This document shows positions 1-7,918 of a DNA stretch of 64,000 nucleotides, piece after piece. The notes under the pieces were generated by a model, which made no database searches, was not told the DNA's origin, and was given only the letters and a program-made list of their open reading frames with translations. The stretch lies in contig NZ_JAUFQJ010000024.1 of the NCBI RefSeq assembly GCF_030409685.1, positions 248,001 through 312,000 on the forward strand. The letters are read 5' to 3'. The position numbers were made by a program, and so were the translations under genes. Positions within the stretch are counted from its first letter, which is position 1. The number at the start of each line of letters is the position of its first letter. This DNA comes from Ferruginibacter paludis. Its GTDB lineage: Bacteria; Bacteroidota; Bacteroidia; Chitinophagales; Chitinophagaceae.

Positions 1-1451
1 TCACCATCCACATAAAAATTATCCAGCAAAACAAAATCCTTTACCAGTTTGTGCTGGTTGGGCGTAACTTTTTCGCCAAACAATACCAGGCTGGTATCGC
101 CGTTGCCTTCCTTTACATCTCCCAACACCTGGTCGTAAGTACGGTTTTCTTTTACGATATAGAAGACATGTTTTATCGGGGAAGGATCGCCAATTTTTTG
201 CGGAATGGGATTACCTGATTCGCCCTGGCTGATTGTTTCCCGCTCTTTTGTGTACGGCGAATTTTTATACACCTGCTTTGCATACTCTCCCAGTTGTTCC
301 GGTGTGGGAATATCAATAACACTCATGGTACCGATAAATAATCCGCCAATATATTGTTCTTTGATCGGCGTCGTTTTATCATCGCCCTGGAAAACCACTT
401 TGTGTTTTTTAATTGGGTTGGGACCAGCGGGGTTGGCAAAAGAAGAAAATCCCTTTCCGTTGGTGACCCATATTTTATTACCAATTGCCTTTACACAAGT
501 GGGATACCAACCCACGGGAATAAATCCTTTTGAGTGGCTGGAGCCCGGCGTGCTGATATCAAAAACAGCCAGGCAATTATTATCTGCATTAGCGATATAC
601 AAGGTCTTTTCATCAGGACTCAAAGCCAGTGCGTTGGTAGTGCTTCCGGGAGGAGCATCGGCAAATAAAGAGGCTGACAGTGTTTCCAGAACAGTTGCCT
701 TTTTCACATCTATCAAGCTTACTGAATTATCGTTGGCATTGGCAACAAATAAATATTTGCCACTGGCTGTAATGCAAAGATCATTGGGGTTATCGCCCAC
801 TGCAACCTGCCCGCTGATTGTTTTTTTATCTGTATCAAACACCACTACTTTATCACATCCCCAGCAACTGATATAGAGTTGCTTTTTATCGGGCGATAGT
901 AAACAGGTATAAGCTTCTGCCTCCAATTTTACCTGCTGTATCACTTTATTAGTAAGCAGGTTAATGAGGTACAAGGCATTGTCGTCTTTTGTAACAACGT
1001 ACAATACATGTTTGGCATCATCAATAGCCATACCCGCCGGGGAAATTTTATTGGGCCACTTTGCACCCAGCGAAATGCTGTCTTTTAATACCAGCTTATT
1101 TTTTACTACTGCATATTTTAATATCCAGTTATCATTACCACCGGCGGCATACAAATATTTTTCATCGGCTGTAAACTGCAGCCCCAGCCAGCTTTTAGCA
1201 ATCTCAATATTGTCAACTACTTTTTCAGCTGCAATATCAATCAGCTGCAGGCTTTGCGTGCTTTGCCCGTTGTTGGTAACTGCCATCCATTTTTTGCTTT
1301 TACTAACGGCCATATTCAGCGGCAAATCGCCCAGCGAAAAACTTTTACCTGCAGGAGATAATTGCCAGCCATTGGGAAGTGTTACTGTTTTTTGTGCGTT
1401 AACGGTGGTGGCCATCAGGAGGGCCAAAAAGGGAATGCAATATTTTTTCAT
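1..1451 (-). CDS. Exported YncE-type beta-propeller / phosphoesterase fusion protein (3' part cut by window edge)
   Basis: I translated this frame by hand from an ATG at 1451 to the left edge and met no stop in about 483 codons; the C-terminal part lies outside the window. The start MKKYCIPFLALLMATTVNAQ is a signal peptide. Residues about 25-370 carry repeated YVTN-like propeller blades (for example LYVVTKDDNALYLINL, LFVANANDNSVSLIDV, LYIANADNNCLAVFDI). Near residue 425 follows HVFYIVKENRTYDQVLGD and later LLDNFYVDGE, the opening motifs of the phosphoesterase / alkaline-phosphatase-like family. This order is typical of periplasmic bifunctional YncE/alkaline-phosphatase-like proteins. The substrate is unknown. 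Plus-strand ORFs at 205-876 and 964-1467 are antisense shadows. Confidence 0.88.
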   Translation of the reverse strand, partial: MKKYCIPFLALLMATTVNAQKTVTLPNGWQLSPAGKSFSLGDLPLNMAVSKSKKWMAVTNNGQSTQSLQLIDIAAEKVVDNIEIAKSWLGLQFTADEKYLYAAGGNDNWILKYAVVKNKLVLKDSISLGAKWPNKISPAGMAIDDAKHVLYVVTKDDNALYLINLLTNKVIQQVKLEAEAYTCLLSPDKKQLYISCWGCDKVVVFDTDKKTISGQVAVGDNPNDLCITASGKYLFVANANDNSVSLIDVKKATVLETLSASLFADAPPGSTTNALALSPDEKTLYIANADNNCLAVFDISTPGSSHSKGFIPVGWYPTCVKAIGNKIWVTNGKGFSSFANPAGPNPIKKHKVVFQGDDKTTPIKEQYIGGLFIGTMSVIDIPTPEQLGEYAKQVYKNSPYTKERETISQGESGNPIPQKIGDPSPIKHVFYIVKENRTYDQVLGDVKEGNGDTSLVLFGEKVTPNQHKLVKDFVLLDNFYVDG

Positions 1452-1670
1452 ACAAACTGTTGAATAAGTAATAAAGATACAAAATACCATCCTGTTGAAA
1501 TGCCTGCTTTATTAAGTTACAAATAACAATTTTGCAGTGGCTAACGCATGCCAGGCCTGGCGTATTACAATTGATTCTGTGGAAGCAAACTCGCCTTCTA
1601 ACCGATTTTATCTTTCGTCAATCACCACCGGTAAAAGGAATGTTGTACTTTAAAGGCTTAAAACTAGATT

Positions 1671-2957
1671 ATGAGATCGTTACTTCTTATTATTTGCTGT
1701 ATTTCATTTTTTACTGCTCAGTCGCAAAAAATAACAGTGCTTAAGTGTGGCCAGGTGCTGGATGTACGCACGGGCGAGATGAGTAAAAATGTAATGATTG
1801 TTATAAAAGGCAACAGCATTGGAAGTATACTTCCGCCGGGCGCCCTTGCAAAAATAAAAGCTGATACGGTTATTGACTTAACAGCTTATACAGTGCTTCC
1901 CGGCCTGATAGACTGCCATACCCATGTATTGCTGCAGGGCGACATTACGGCTGAAGATTATGATGTGCAGATATTAAGAGAATCTATCCCCTACCGCACC
2001 ATCCGGGCTGTACGCAGCTGCAATATTGCTTTACAGCAGGGCTTTACCACCATCCGTGACCTGGGGACAGAAGGTGCAGGTTATGCCGATGTAGATCTTA
2101 AAAAATCAATCAAAAACAATGTAATACCCGGGCCAAGAATGTTTGTCTCCACACTCGCCATTAACACTACCGGCCATTACCCGGTCAGTGAAAAAGAATA
2201 TGCCTGGGAATTGACAATGCCCAAAGGCCTGCAGGAAATTACCGGAGCAGATGAAGCACGCAGAGCTGTGCGGCAGCAGATTGCGCATGGTGCAGACTGG
2301 ATAAAGATTTATGCGGACAGGGGCTATTATAAATTGGCGGATGGCAGTTATCGCAGTAGTCCGAATTTTACATCAGAAGAAATCATGGCCATCGGAGATG
2401 AAACAATTCGCAGCCGCAGAAAACTGGCTGCACATGCCGTAACAAGAGATGGTATTCTTGCCGCTATCAATGCCGGCGCATCTTCTATTGAACATGGTTT
2501 TGGAATGGATGATGAATGCATTGCCCTGATGGTGCAAAAAAATGTATACTGGTGCCCTACCATTTATGTGAATGATTTTGTAGCGGAGGGAAGGGCCAAA
2601 GCAGGCAGTCCCATCAATCAACTATTTGCTGAATCTGAACCTGCCTTGTTTAAAAAAGCCATGAAGGCGGGTGTAAAAATTGCCTATGGCACGGACATCG
2701 GTGGCTACGACTGGAACATGCCTGAATCAAAAGATTTTTCATTCTTGGTGCAATACGGCTACACGCCCCTGCAGGCCATACAAACCGCTACCATCAACGC
2801 TGCCGCCCTGCTGGATCAACCATTGCTGGGTGAATTGAAAGACGGTAACCTGGCGGATATTATTGCAGTAAAAAATGATCCCACAAAAGATATCCAGGCA
2901 TTGAGTGATGTACGCTGGGTAATGAAAGATGGACTGGTATACAAGTCAGTAAAATAA
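1671..2957 (+). CDS. Secreted metal-dependent amidohydrolase (imidazolonepropionase/prolidase-like)
   Basis: A 428-residue protein with an N-terminal signal peptide (MRSLLLIICCISFFTAQSQ), so probably periplasmic. The amidohydrolase fold is shown by GLIDCHTHVLLQGD near residue 80 (the HxH metal ligands), AHAVTRDGILAAINAG near 255 (a further His), SIEHGFGMDD near 277, and AYGTDIGG near 345 (the catalytic or metal Asp). The C-terminal LADIIAVKNDPTKDI returns to the small beta-sandwich subdomain. The family hydrolyses amide bonds in cyclic substrates or Xaa-Pro dipeptides; the sequence alone does not fix the substrate. It is monocistronic: the left neighbour is divergent. Confidence 0.9.
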   Translation: MRSLLLIICCISFFTAQSQKITVLKCGQVLDVRTGEMSKNVMIVIKGNSIGSILPPGALAKIKADTVIDLTAYTVLPGLIDCHTHVLLQGDITAEDYDVQILRESIPYRTIRAVRSCNIALQQGFTTIRDLGTEGAGYADVDLKKSIKNNVIPGPRMFVSTLAINTTGHYPVSEKEYAWELTMPKGLQEITGADEARRAVRQQIAHGADWIKIYADRGYYKLADGSYRSSPNFTSEEIMAIGDETIRSRRKLAAHAVTRDGILAAINAGASSIEHGFGMDDECIALMVQKNVYWCPTIYVNDFVAEGRAKAGSPINQLFAESEPALFKKAMKAGVKIAYGTDIGGYDWNMPESKDFSFLVQYGYTPLQAIQTATINAAALLDQPLLGELKDGNLADIIAVKNDPTKDIQALSDVRWVMKDGLVYKSVK

Positions 2958-3069
2958 CAGCAGTTATCCCCAAGCTAAAAATTGAACGCAAATTGTACTT
3001 TGCTGTACCAGAAAAAAATATCTCCAAAAGCACTGCGGGCCTAAACTGACTGACTTTACCCCAACTCAT

Positions 3070-3096
3070 TTCCACAAATGTTGATATTGTGTGGAA
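3070..3096. repeat. Short inverted repeat in the 2958-3252 intergenic region
   Basis: TTCCACA at 3070-3076 is matched by TGTGGAA at 3090-3096, a 7-bp inverted repeat with a 13-nt spacer. It has no T-tract, so it is not an obvious terminator. It could be an operator for the small gene at 3253. Nothing else was recognised in this 295-bp gap. Confidence 0.25.
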
Positions 3097-3252
3097 TTAA
3101 TTGCCGCAATTTATTTCTCAATTGCCCGCTATAAATACCCCTGTATGTGTAAGCGAAATTAAAAAAGCACTGGCACGGTTTTGTAGTAATTGCTTTAAAC
3201 ACTTAAATGACAAAGCGAGTAAACATCATCCTCAATCTTAAAATAAAATACA

Positions 3253-3447
3253 ATGCCTGTAAAAAATTCAACTAAAAAAAGCAATGCTTATGTGTATACC
3301 GAAGCCGATCTTGGAGAAGGTCTGCTGCATGCCGGTGTAAGTCACCTGTACTGGATAGGAAAAGAAGTAAATAAAAAAATAAAAGCCATGGCTGCTTCTT
3401 CTAAATTAGTGCAGAACAATAAGGGCCAGGGTAATTTTTGCTACTAG
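3253..3447 (+). CDS. Small basic hypothetical protein
   Basis: A 64-residue ORF with an ATG start, lysine-rich at the N-terminus (MPVKNSTKKSNAYVYTEADL). The middle, GLLHAGVSHLYWIGKEVNKKIKAMA, could form one amphipathic helix. There is no signal peptide, metal site or recognised domain. It stands alone between an amidohydrolase gene and a convergent CBM9-like gene. I cannot assign a function. Clean codon use and the lack of a better ORF on either strand favour a real gene, but it could be spurious. Confidence 0.5.
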   Translation: MPVKNSTKKSNAYVYTEADLGEGLLHAGVSHLYWIGKEVNKKIKAMAASSKLVQNNKGQGNFCY

Positions 3448-3495
3448 AGATCATTATTCTGCCCGTTTGCAAATGACATTGTCTGCGAGAATCAA

Positions 3496-4296
3496 CTACA
3501 TTTCAAAAGCTATCCTGCTCCACTTTTCAGGCATATGCGTATCATAAATGCCGTGGCTGGTTAACACCATTGCAGGATGAGGTATAACTTCCTTTCCGCC
3601 GTTCATCAATTTTTGAAATCTCCCTAAAAACATGGTCCATACGTCGCCGCTAACAGGTGGTACCGTCTTTTCAGCGTCCAGTAAAGCAAGGCTGCTCCAG
3701 GGTATGGCCAGTTCTAAGCTCCACCCTGTATCAACATCTGTATTATCATTTAATGTTCCCTGCACCTGCACTGCAGTCTGCAGACCCGGCATATCAAAAT
3801 TGGTAAAGGCCCAGCGAATGCCACGGGGGTTGGTTCCCTTCCAGAAACTGAGGCCACTCCGGTCGTAATCGCCGCCAAAAGTATAGGCCTGTTGCTGATG
3901 CACGTCAAACTGCGGTGTATCAAATCTGCCTCCTTTCACATAAGCATCTTTCCAGATAAAAAATACCTCGTACACCGTATTGGCCGCATTTATTTCAAGT
4001 TCGTAATAACAATCTTTCCCCTCAATAAAAAGTTCCAGGTCATTTTCTAAAAAAACAATACTGTCCCGTTCTGTAAGCTGTGCGCATACAAAAGGTTCCT
4101 CTGCCTTAAAAGCAATGTATAAATGTTCCTCATTCCAAAGTATGGCTGTTTGCGTATTGTACATTCCCGCATCCCCGGTAACCATATCCACAAAGCGTTT
4201 ACTCCAGCCGGCCTGCTGCCATATCGGTTTATCAACATTGCCATCGATGGTAATGGAAGTGGCTATTTTTTTTGCGGTGTAATCAGGCTGGTGCAT
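3496..4296 (-). CDS. Carbohydrate-binding family 9-like domain protein
   Basis: A 266-residue protein. The N-terminal ITIDGNVDKPIWQQAGWSKRFVDM and later TQTAILWNEEHLYIAFKAEEP are the usual opening of CBM9-like / DOMON-type beta-sandwiches. LELFIEGKDCYYELEINA and GWSLELAIPWSSL are further characteristic strands. No signal peptide is visible from the chosen ATG, which is unusual because many relatives are exported. The family binds sugars or heme; the ligand here is unknown. It is transcribed divergently from the acidic-protein gene at 4455, and the shared intergenic region is rich in CAGGTAA repeats. Confidence 0.75.
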   Translation of the reverse strand: MHQPDYTAKKIATSITIDGNVDKPIWQQAGWSKRFVDMVTGDAGMYNTQTAILWNEEHLYIAFKAEEPFVCAQLTERDSIVFLENDLELFIEGKDCYYELEINAANTVYEVFFIWKDAYVKGGRFDTPQFDVHQQQAYTFGGDYDRSGLSFWKGTNPRGIRWAFTNFDMPGLQTAVQVQGTLNDNTDVDTGWSLELAIPWSSLALLDAEKTVPPVSGDVWTMFLGRFQKLMNGGKEVIPHPAMVLTSHGIYDTHMPEKWSRIAFEM

Positions 4297-4371
4297 TGGT
4301 AAAATTTTTATAAAAATAACAAGGAAAACGGTGCAGAAAATTTAAGTTTCAAAATTACAAGCTAAGGTATT

Positions 4372-4444
4372 TTACCTGCAGGTAATTAAAGATAGTCATT
4401 GCAAAAATTACCTTATTGGCATAATTTTACATCAGGTAATTAAA
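4372..4444. promoter_or_regulatory. Cluster of CAGGTAA repeats between divergent genes
   Basis: TTACCTGCAGGTAA (4372-4385) is a perfect 14-bp palindrome. CAGGTAATTAAA occurs at 4379-4390 and again at 4433-4444, 54 bp apart (about five helical turns). AATTACC at 4407-4413 faces GGTAATT at 4436-4442. The cluster lies between the CBM9-like gene (minus) and the acidic-protein gene (plus) and surrounds a candidate promoter. This is consistent with a looping operator; the regulator is unknown. Confidence 0.4.
4399..4429 (+). promoter_or_regulatory. Candidate Bacteroidota promoter for acidic-protein gene
   Basis: A -33-like TTG at 4399-4401 is followed after 20 nt by TAATTTTA at 4422-4429, which resembles the TAnnTTTG -7 box with one mismatch. 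The start codon at 4455 lies 25 nt further on. It sits inside the CAGGTAA repeat cluster. Confidence 0.35.
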
Positions 4445-4454
4445 ACAATCAATT

Positions 4455-4763
4455 ATGAAAAAGAACAAGGATACTACACCGGAACCAATCGCTCCCGAAT
4501 TGAAACACGATACCATGGAATTTGCAGCTTCAACTGACGGCGACGACCAGCTTGATATGGTGAATGAAGAGGAAGAAATTACAGCGGATGAACTGGATGC
4601 ACTGGAAGAAAAAGATATTGATGGTGAAGCTTATGCTTTGATTGCGGCTGAAACAGACAGTGAATCAGACGAAGATAATTTTTTAACCTCGCCGGATGAT
4701 TTTGATGAACTGGCAGAAGAAGATGAAGACGAAGAGGATGAAGAGAAAGAGTTCAGAAGATAA
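4455..4763 (+). CDS. Highly acidic small protein
   Basis: A 102-residue protein dominated by Asp and Glu, for example EEEEITADELDALEEKD at residues about 36-52, ending in a run of acidic residues and then EFRR. It has no signal peptide, transmembrane segment or known domain, and is probably soluble and largely disordered. It resembles the second acidic protein at 5121 in composition and in an I-T-x-x-E-L-D-x-L core (ITADELDALE versus ITKQELDLLD), so the two are likely paralogues. A terminator follows directly. The function is unknown; similar acidic proteins sit near stress genes in related genomes (recalled, not checked). Confidence 0.7.
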   Translation: MKKNKDTTPEPIAPELKHDTMEFAASTDGDDQLDMVNEEEEITADELDALEEKDIDGEAYALIAAETDSESDEDNFLTSPDDFDELAEEDEDEEDEEKEFRR

Positions 4764-4823
4764 ACTGGTGATTTTTTTCAGCTTTCAATTATCAACGCTG
4801 AACACGAGGGCGATTAAATAAAA

Positions 4824-4856
4824 AAGCCGGCTCTTTGAATAAAGCCGGCTTGTATA
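4824..4856 (+). terminator. Hairpin terminator after acidic-protein gene
   Basis: AAGCCGGCT (4824-4832) pairs with AGCCGGCTT (4843-4851) across a 10-nt loop. An A-run lies upstream and T/A-rich sequence downstream. From here to 5120 I see only AT-rich sequence that presumably holds the promoter of the next gene. Confidence 0.75.
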
Positions 4857-5120
4857 TATATGGAGTTATTGAATGCCAACGCAGGTAAAAGTTTCAACCG
4901 GGATAATTGTTGATAACCAAAATGTGTACCATTCAACAAAAAAGAAAAATTAAATTATCAACTTTTTAAAAGCTATGTGGAGCTTGATATTTGTTCGTTT
5001 AAAAAGTTGGTTCGTCTTGCCTGCCTTTATCAATTAAGAAATTGACATTGAATCAGAAGCAAGTATAAACAGACAACTTTTATTGGCATGCTTTTGCCTG
5101 CTTATTTATAAAAACTAATT

Positions 5121-5465
5121 ATGACAAACGAACAAACAAATACTGCTGCAGGAAGCAAAAACGAGACCATCAATCAAATTGACAAGGAAGACCAGGATGC
5201 CAGCATCACAAAGCAGGAACTGGATTTACTGGATGCTGCGGGAGATGAAAACAATAAGGAAGATTTGAACGAACAGCGTGCGCAGCTGGACGATACGGAT
5301 GAAGATGGTGAAGCATTGAACGAAGGTACCGATTTAACGGGCGAAGACCTGGACGTACCCGGTGCTGATTTAGATGACGATGATGAAATGATTGGCGAAG
5401 AAGATGAAGAAAACAATTCTTACAGTGAGGCCAATGACGATGAAGACGAAACCGGTAATGTGTAA
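5121..5465 (+). CDS. Highly acidic small protein (paralogue)
   Basis: A 114-residue protein with long Asp/Glu-rich stretches, especially residues about 60-110 (for example ADLDDDDEMIGEEDEE). Its ITKQELDLLDAAGDEN core near residue 30 echoes the ITADELDALEEKD core of the neighbour at 4455. No signal peptide or known domain was seen; it is likely intrinsically disordered. It has its own upstream region and terminator, so it is expressed separately from its paralogue. Possible roles include counter-ion, chaperone-like or stress protein, but none can be shown. The convergent neighbour is an extremely lysine-rich protein. Confidence 0.7.
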   Translation: MTNEQTNTAAGSKNETINQIDKEDQDASITKQELDLLDAAGDENNKEDLNEQRAQLDDTDEDGEALNEGTDLTGEDLDVPGADLDDDDEMIGEEDEENNSYSEANDDEDETGNV

Positions 5466-5558
5466 ATAAAACTTTCGAATTGCTCTGATATGCAACTCCA
5501 AAGTTCCATCAAAAAACACCCGAAAAATCCGGGCAATCTTTCAGGTGCTAAAATTAAA

Positions 5559-5585
5559 CTACCCGGTTGAAGATTAACCGGGTAG
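5559..5585. terminator. Hairpin terminator between convergent genes
   Basis: CTACCCGGTT (5559-5568) pairs perfectly with AACCGGGTAG (5576-5585) across a 7-nt loop. It lies between the end of the acidic-protein gene (5465) and the end of the convergent DUF6496 gene (5610), so it may serve both strands. It has no long T-tract. Confidence 0.6.
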
Positions 5586-5609
5586 TAAACGTGTTAAAAA
5601 TCTGTGCAA

Positions 5610-5825
5610 TTACTTTTTGGATGAAGTAGTTTTTTTACCCGAAGAGGAAGGCTTTTTTGATGGAACCTTTTCACCCTTCTCTCTTGCTTCAGACAACCCT
5701 ATTGCAACAGCCTGTTTGGGATTGGTTACTTTTTTCCCTGACTTACCACTTTTAAGTGTACCGTTCTCCATTTTTTTCATGGAGGCTTCAACTTCTTTGG
5801 AAGCTGCTTTAGAATACTTTGCCAT
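5610..5825 (-). CDS. DUF6496-type lysine-rich small protein
   Basis: A 71-residue protein. The core KMENGTLKSGKSGKKVTNPK followed by QAVAIGLSEAREKG matches the DUF6496 pattern as I know it (a GKSGKKV...QAIAIALSEAR block). The C-terminus is a Lys/Ser-rich tail reminiscent of DNA-binding tails. It has no transmembrane segment. It lies 23 bp downstream of the PfpI-like gene on the same strand, so the two are probably co-transcribed. The function of the family is unknown; a stress or nucleic-acid role is only a guess from the basic tail and the neighbour. Confidence 0.75.
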   Translation of the reverse strand: MAKYSKAASKEVEASMKKMENGTLKSGKSGKKVTNPKQAVAIGLSEAREKGEKVPSKKPSSSGKKTTSSKK

Positions 5826-5848
5826 GGGTTAATATTTATTGTTAGTAA

Positions 5849-6436
5849 TTAATTTGCCACATCACTCGATGAAAATGCATTCCTGGTTTTGTGAACCCCT
5901 TCCGCAAACTCTTCAATAATCTTTTTATTAAATGCAGGTAGATCTTCAGGGCTTCTACTAGTTATCAAACCATTGTCGCTAACCACTTCCTTATCTACCC
6001 AATACACACCAGCATTGGTAAGGTCTGTTTTTAAAGACGGATAAGAAGTCATTTCTTTTCCCTTTATCAGGCCTGTTTCAATCAGTAACTGCGGCCCGTG
6101 ACAAATGGCGGCTACAGGTTTACCTGCTTCTAAAAATTCTTCTGCAAAAGAAATAAATGGCCGTTGTGTCCTCATCTTATCCGGGTTCAATACACCACCC
6201 GGTATCAGCAAAGCATCATAATCATCACTGCTTACCTGGTCAATTTGCGCATCCACGGGAAGCTCTATCGACCAATGATCAGTATCCCAGGCCTTCACCG
6301 TTTTGTGCGACGAAATAATATGCACGTTTGCTCCCGCTTCTTCCAAAGCTTTCTTTGGGCTGGTAAGTTCAACTTCTTCAAAACCATGCTCTGTAATGAT
6401 GGCCACTTTCTTACCGCTTAAATTTGGAGTTGTCAT
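5849..6436 (-). CDS. DJ-1/PfpI family protein (general stress protein / glyoxalase-deglycase type)
   Basis: I chose the ATG at 6436 because homology begins with MTTPNLSGKKVAIITEHGFE; the longer ORF to 6502 adds an unlikely AT-rich leader. The protein has 195 residues. GFEEVELTSPKKALEEAGA is the usual first helix, DYDALLIPGGVLNPD follows, and AAICHGPQLLIETGLI carries the nucleophile Cys in the CHG elbow. The later motif SRSPEDLPAFNKKIIEEFA is typical of PfpI/YhbO proteins. The family includes stress-induced peptidase-like and methylglyoxal-handling enzymes in the cytosol. It is followed by the DUF6496 gene, suggesting a small stress operon. Confidence 0.9.
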   Translation of the reverse strand: MTTPNLSGKKVAIITEHGFEEVELTSPKKALEEAGANVHIISSHKTVKAWDTDHWSIELPVDAQIDQVSSDDYDALLIPGGVLNPDKMRTQRPFISFAEEFLEAGKPVAAICHGPQLLIETGLIKGKEMTSYPSLKTDLTNAGVYWVDKEVVSDNGLITSRSPEDLPAFNKKIIEEFAEGVHKTRNAFSSSDVAN

Positions 6437-6508
6437 AATTGTAATTTTAAAATGAAGAAAAATATATTGAATGAGCTTATAAAAAAATCGTGCCGTTGAC
6501 ACTGATTT

Positions 6509-6661
6509 TTATCCTGCAAGCCATTCTTTAGTGAAGGCTGAAGTTGTGTGTGGAATCTTGTTGTATTGGCACCATTTCATTTTATTCATCGCCATAGAAA
6601 ATTGCGTAGATAAATCATCTACAATGATCAACCGGGAATTTTCGGAAGCGGGTTTCAGCAT
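6509..6661 (-). CDS. Possible 50-residue ORF upstream of the PfpI-like gene
   Basis: Reading the minus strand from an ATG at 6661 gives 50 codons beginning MLKPASENSRLIIVDDLSTQ and ending at a TAA at 6509. I recognise no domain. The start of the longer PfpI reading frame lies just beyond its stop. It could be a small gene, a remnant, or chance. No promoter is obvious. Confidence 0.22.
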   Translation of the reverse strand: MLKPASENSRLIIVDDLSTQFSMAMNKMKWCQYNKIPHTTSAFTKEWLAG

Positions 6662-6978
6662 CAATATCACTATTAATACTTGAATTGTTGCAGAGCATAA
6701 GAAGTGATAAAACCCTGGGCTAATATTTCCTTTGCTTTATAATAAGTAAAAAATGCAAGTGCTTTTATTTTTTCACTATTCTGTTGTGTATAAACTTACT
6801 CATGTATTTGAGGGCTTTGCCGAAATTCTACCTCATTAATTCACTTATTTGCCCAACTACAAATCCTGTCTTGCTTTATCTAAGCAACACAATATTCCAT
6901 CTGATTAACATCAGCCTGCAATAAATAAATACTACAGTATAAATGGATTTGCTTTTGCAGGACAATAATTAAAATAAT
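6662..6978. other. Intergenic region without recognised feature
   Basis: This is 317 bp of AT-rich sequence upstream of the Fpg/Nei gene. I found no ORF, tRNA or convincing hairpin. It presumably contains promoter sequence for the plus-strand glycosylase gene. Confidence 0.5.
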
Positions 6979-7716
6979 ATGCCCGAAGGACCATCCATCG
7001 TAATACTGAAAGAACTTGTCCAGCAATTCAACAACAAAAAAGTGCTGGATGCTTTTGGCAATGCTTCCATTGATGCACCCGGCCTCATCAATAAAAAAGT
7101 AATTGATTTTAAAAGCTGGGGTAAACACTTTTTAATTTGCTTTCCGCACACCACCCTTAGAATACATTTCCTGCTTTTTGGCAGTTACAGTTTTAACGAA
7201 CAAACAAAGACAGACAAAAGCCTGCGCCTTTGTCTTCGTTTTAAAAACGGTACGGTTTATTTTTATACATGCGCCATCAAACAACTGGATGAAAAGCCTG
7301 ATGACATTTATGACTGGAGCAGCGATGTGTTGAACGACAAATGGAAACCTACCAATGCGCTGAAAAAATTAAAAGCTTTACCGGATGAAATGGTTTGCGA
7401 TGTATTGCTGGACCAGGAGATATTTTCCGGCGTTGGCAATATCATCAAAAACGAAGTACTGTACCGCATAAAGCTGCATCCAAAAAGTATCACCGGGAAA
7501 TTACCGGCACCGGTTTTAAAACAGCTGGTAAAAGAAGCCCGCAATTACAGCTTCGATTTTTTAGAATGGAAAAAAGCCAATCAATTAAAAAAGCACTGGC
7601 TGGCCTACCATAAAAAAATCTGCACCCGTTGCAACCTGCCCATCATAAAAGAAGACACCGGCAAAAAACACCGCAGCAGTTTCTATTGCGGCAATTGCCA
7701 GGTTTTATACAAATAA
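6979..7716 (+). CDS. Fpg/Nei family DNA glycosylase / AP lyase
   Basis: A 245-residue base-excision repair enzyme. After Met removal the N-terminus is PEGPS, so Pro2 is the Schiff-base nucleophile and Glu3 the catalytic acid. DQEIFSGVGNIIKNEVLY (residues about 142-160) is the helix-two-turn-helix DNA-binding motif with its conserved GVGN and E. The C-terminal CTRCNLPIIKEDTGKK...CGNCQ is a four-Cys zinc finger. The family removes oxidised purines or pyrimidines. Compared with classic Fpg (about 270 residues) it is slightly short, as Nei-like proteins of Bacteroidota often are. Fpg and Nei cannot be separated confidently here. Confidence 0.92.
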   Translation: MPEGPSIVILKELVQQFNNKKVLDAFGNASIDAPGLINKKVIDFKSWGKHFLICFPHTTLRIHFLLFGSYSFNEQTKTDKSLRLCLRFKNGTVYFYTCAIKQLDEKPDDIYDWSSDVLNDKWKPTNALKKLKALPDEMVCDVLLDQEIFSGVGNIIKNEVLYRIKLHPKSITGKLPAPVLKQLVKEARNYSFDFLEWKKANQLKKHWLAYHKKICTRCNLPIIKEDTGKKHRSSFYCGNCQVLYK

Positions 7717-7747
7717 TTTTTTGGCCGGGCTAAGAAGCTATGTGGTA

Positions 7748-7772
7748 CTGCATTGGCGTCGCACGCTTGTAC
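7748..7772 (-). repeat. Interspersed repeat, copy 1 (GTACAAG...GCGACGCCAATG)
   Basis: On the minus strand this 25-mer reads GTACAAG-C-GTGCGACGCCAATG-C-AG. It matches a 25-mer at 41604-41628 at 23 of 25 positions and resembles 58804-58830. It lies in the 202-bp gap between the glycosylase and sigma-factor genes. Confidence 0.6.
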
Positions 7773-7918
7773 ATTAACTATCATGGCATCCTCCAAATAA
7801 GCGGCGTTTTAACCACCCATCAATAAAACCAACCGGTTTTTTGCGTAAAACAAGGAACTTGCAAAATAATTTAACAACTTTAAAATATAGCGCAACATTA
7901 TCCGTCTGACAGGTATAC

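Noticed and set aside
205..1467. Plus-strand ORFs of 223 and 167 codons at the left end
   Set aside because: They are antisense to the beta-propeller/phosphoesterase gene, whose minus-strand frame has a signal peptide and clear family motifs.
1532..1744. ORF of 70 codons overlapping the amidohydrolase start
   Set aside because: It is out of frame with the real gene, has no features, and spans the gene's own start region.
3070..3096. Terminator for the amidohydrolase gene
   Set aside because: The inverted repeat is short, its spacer is long, and no T-tract follows.
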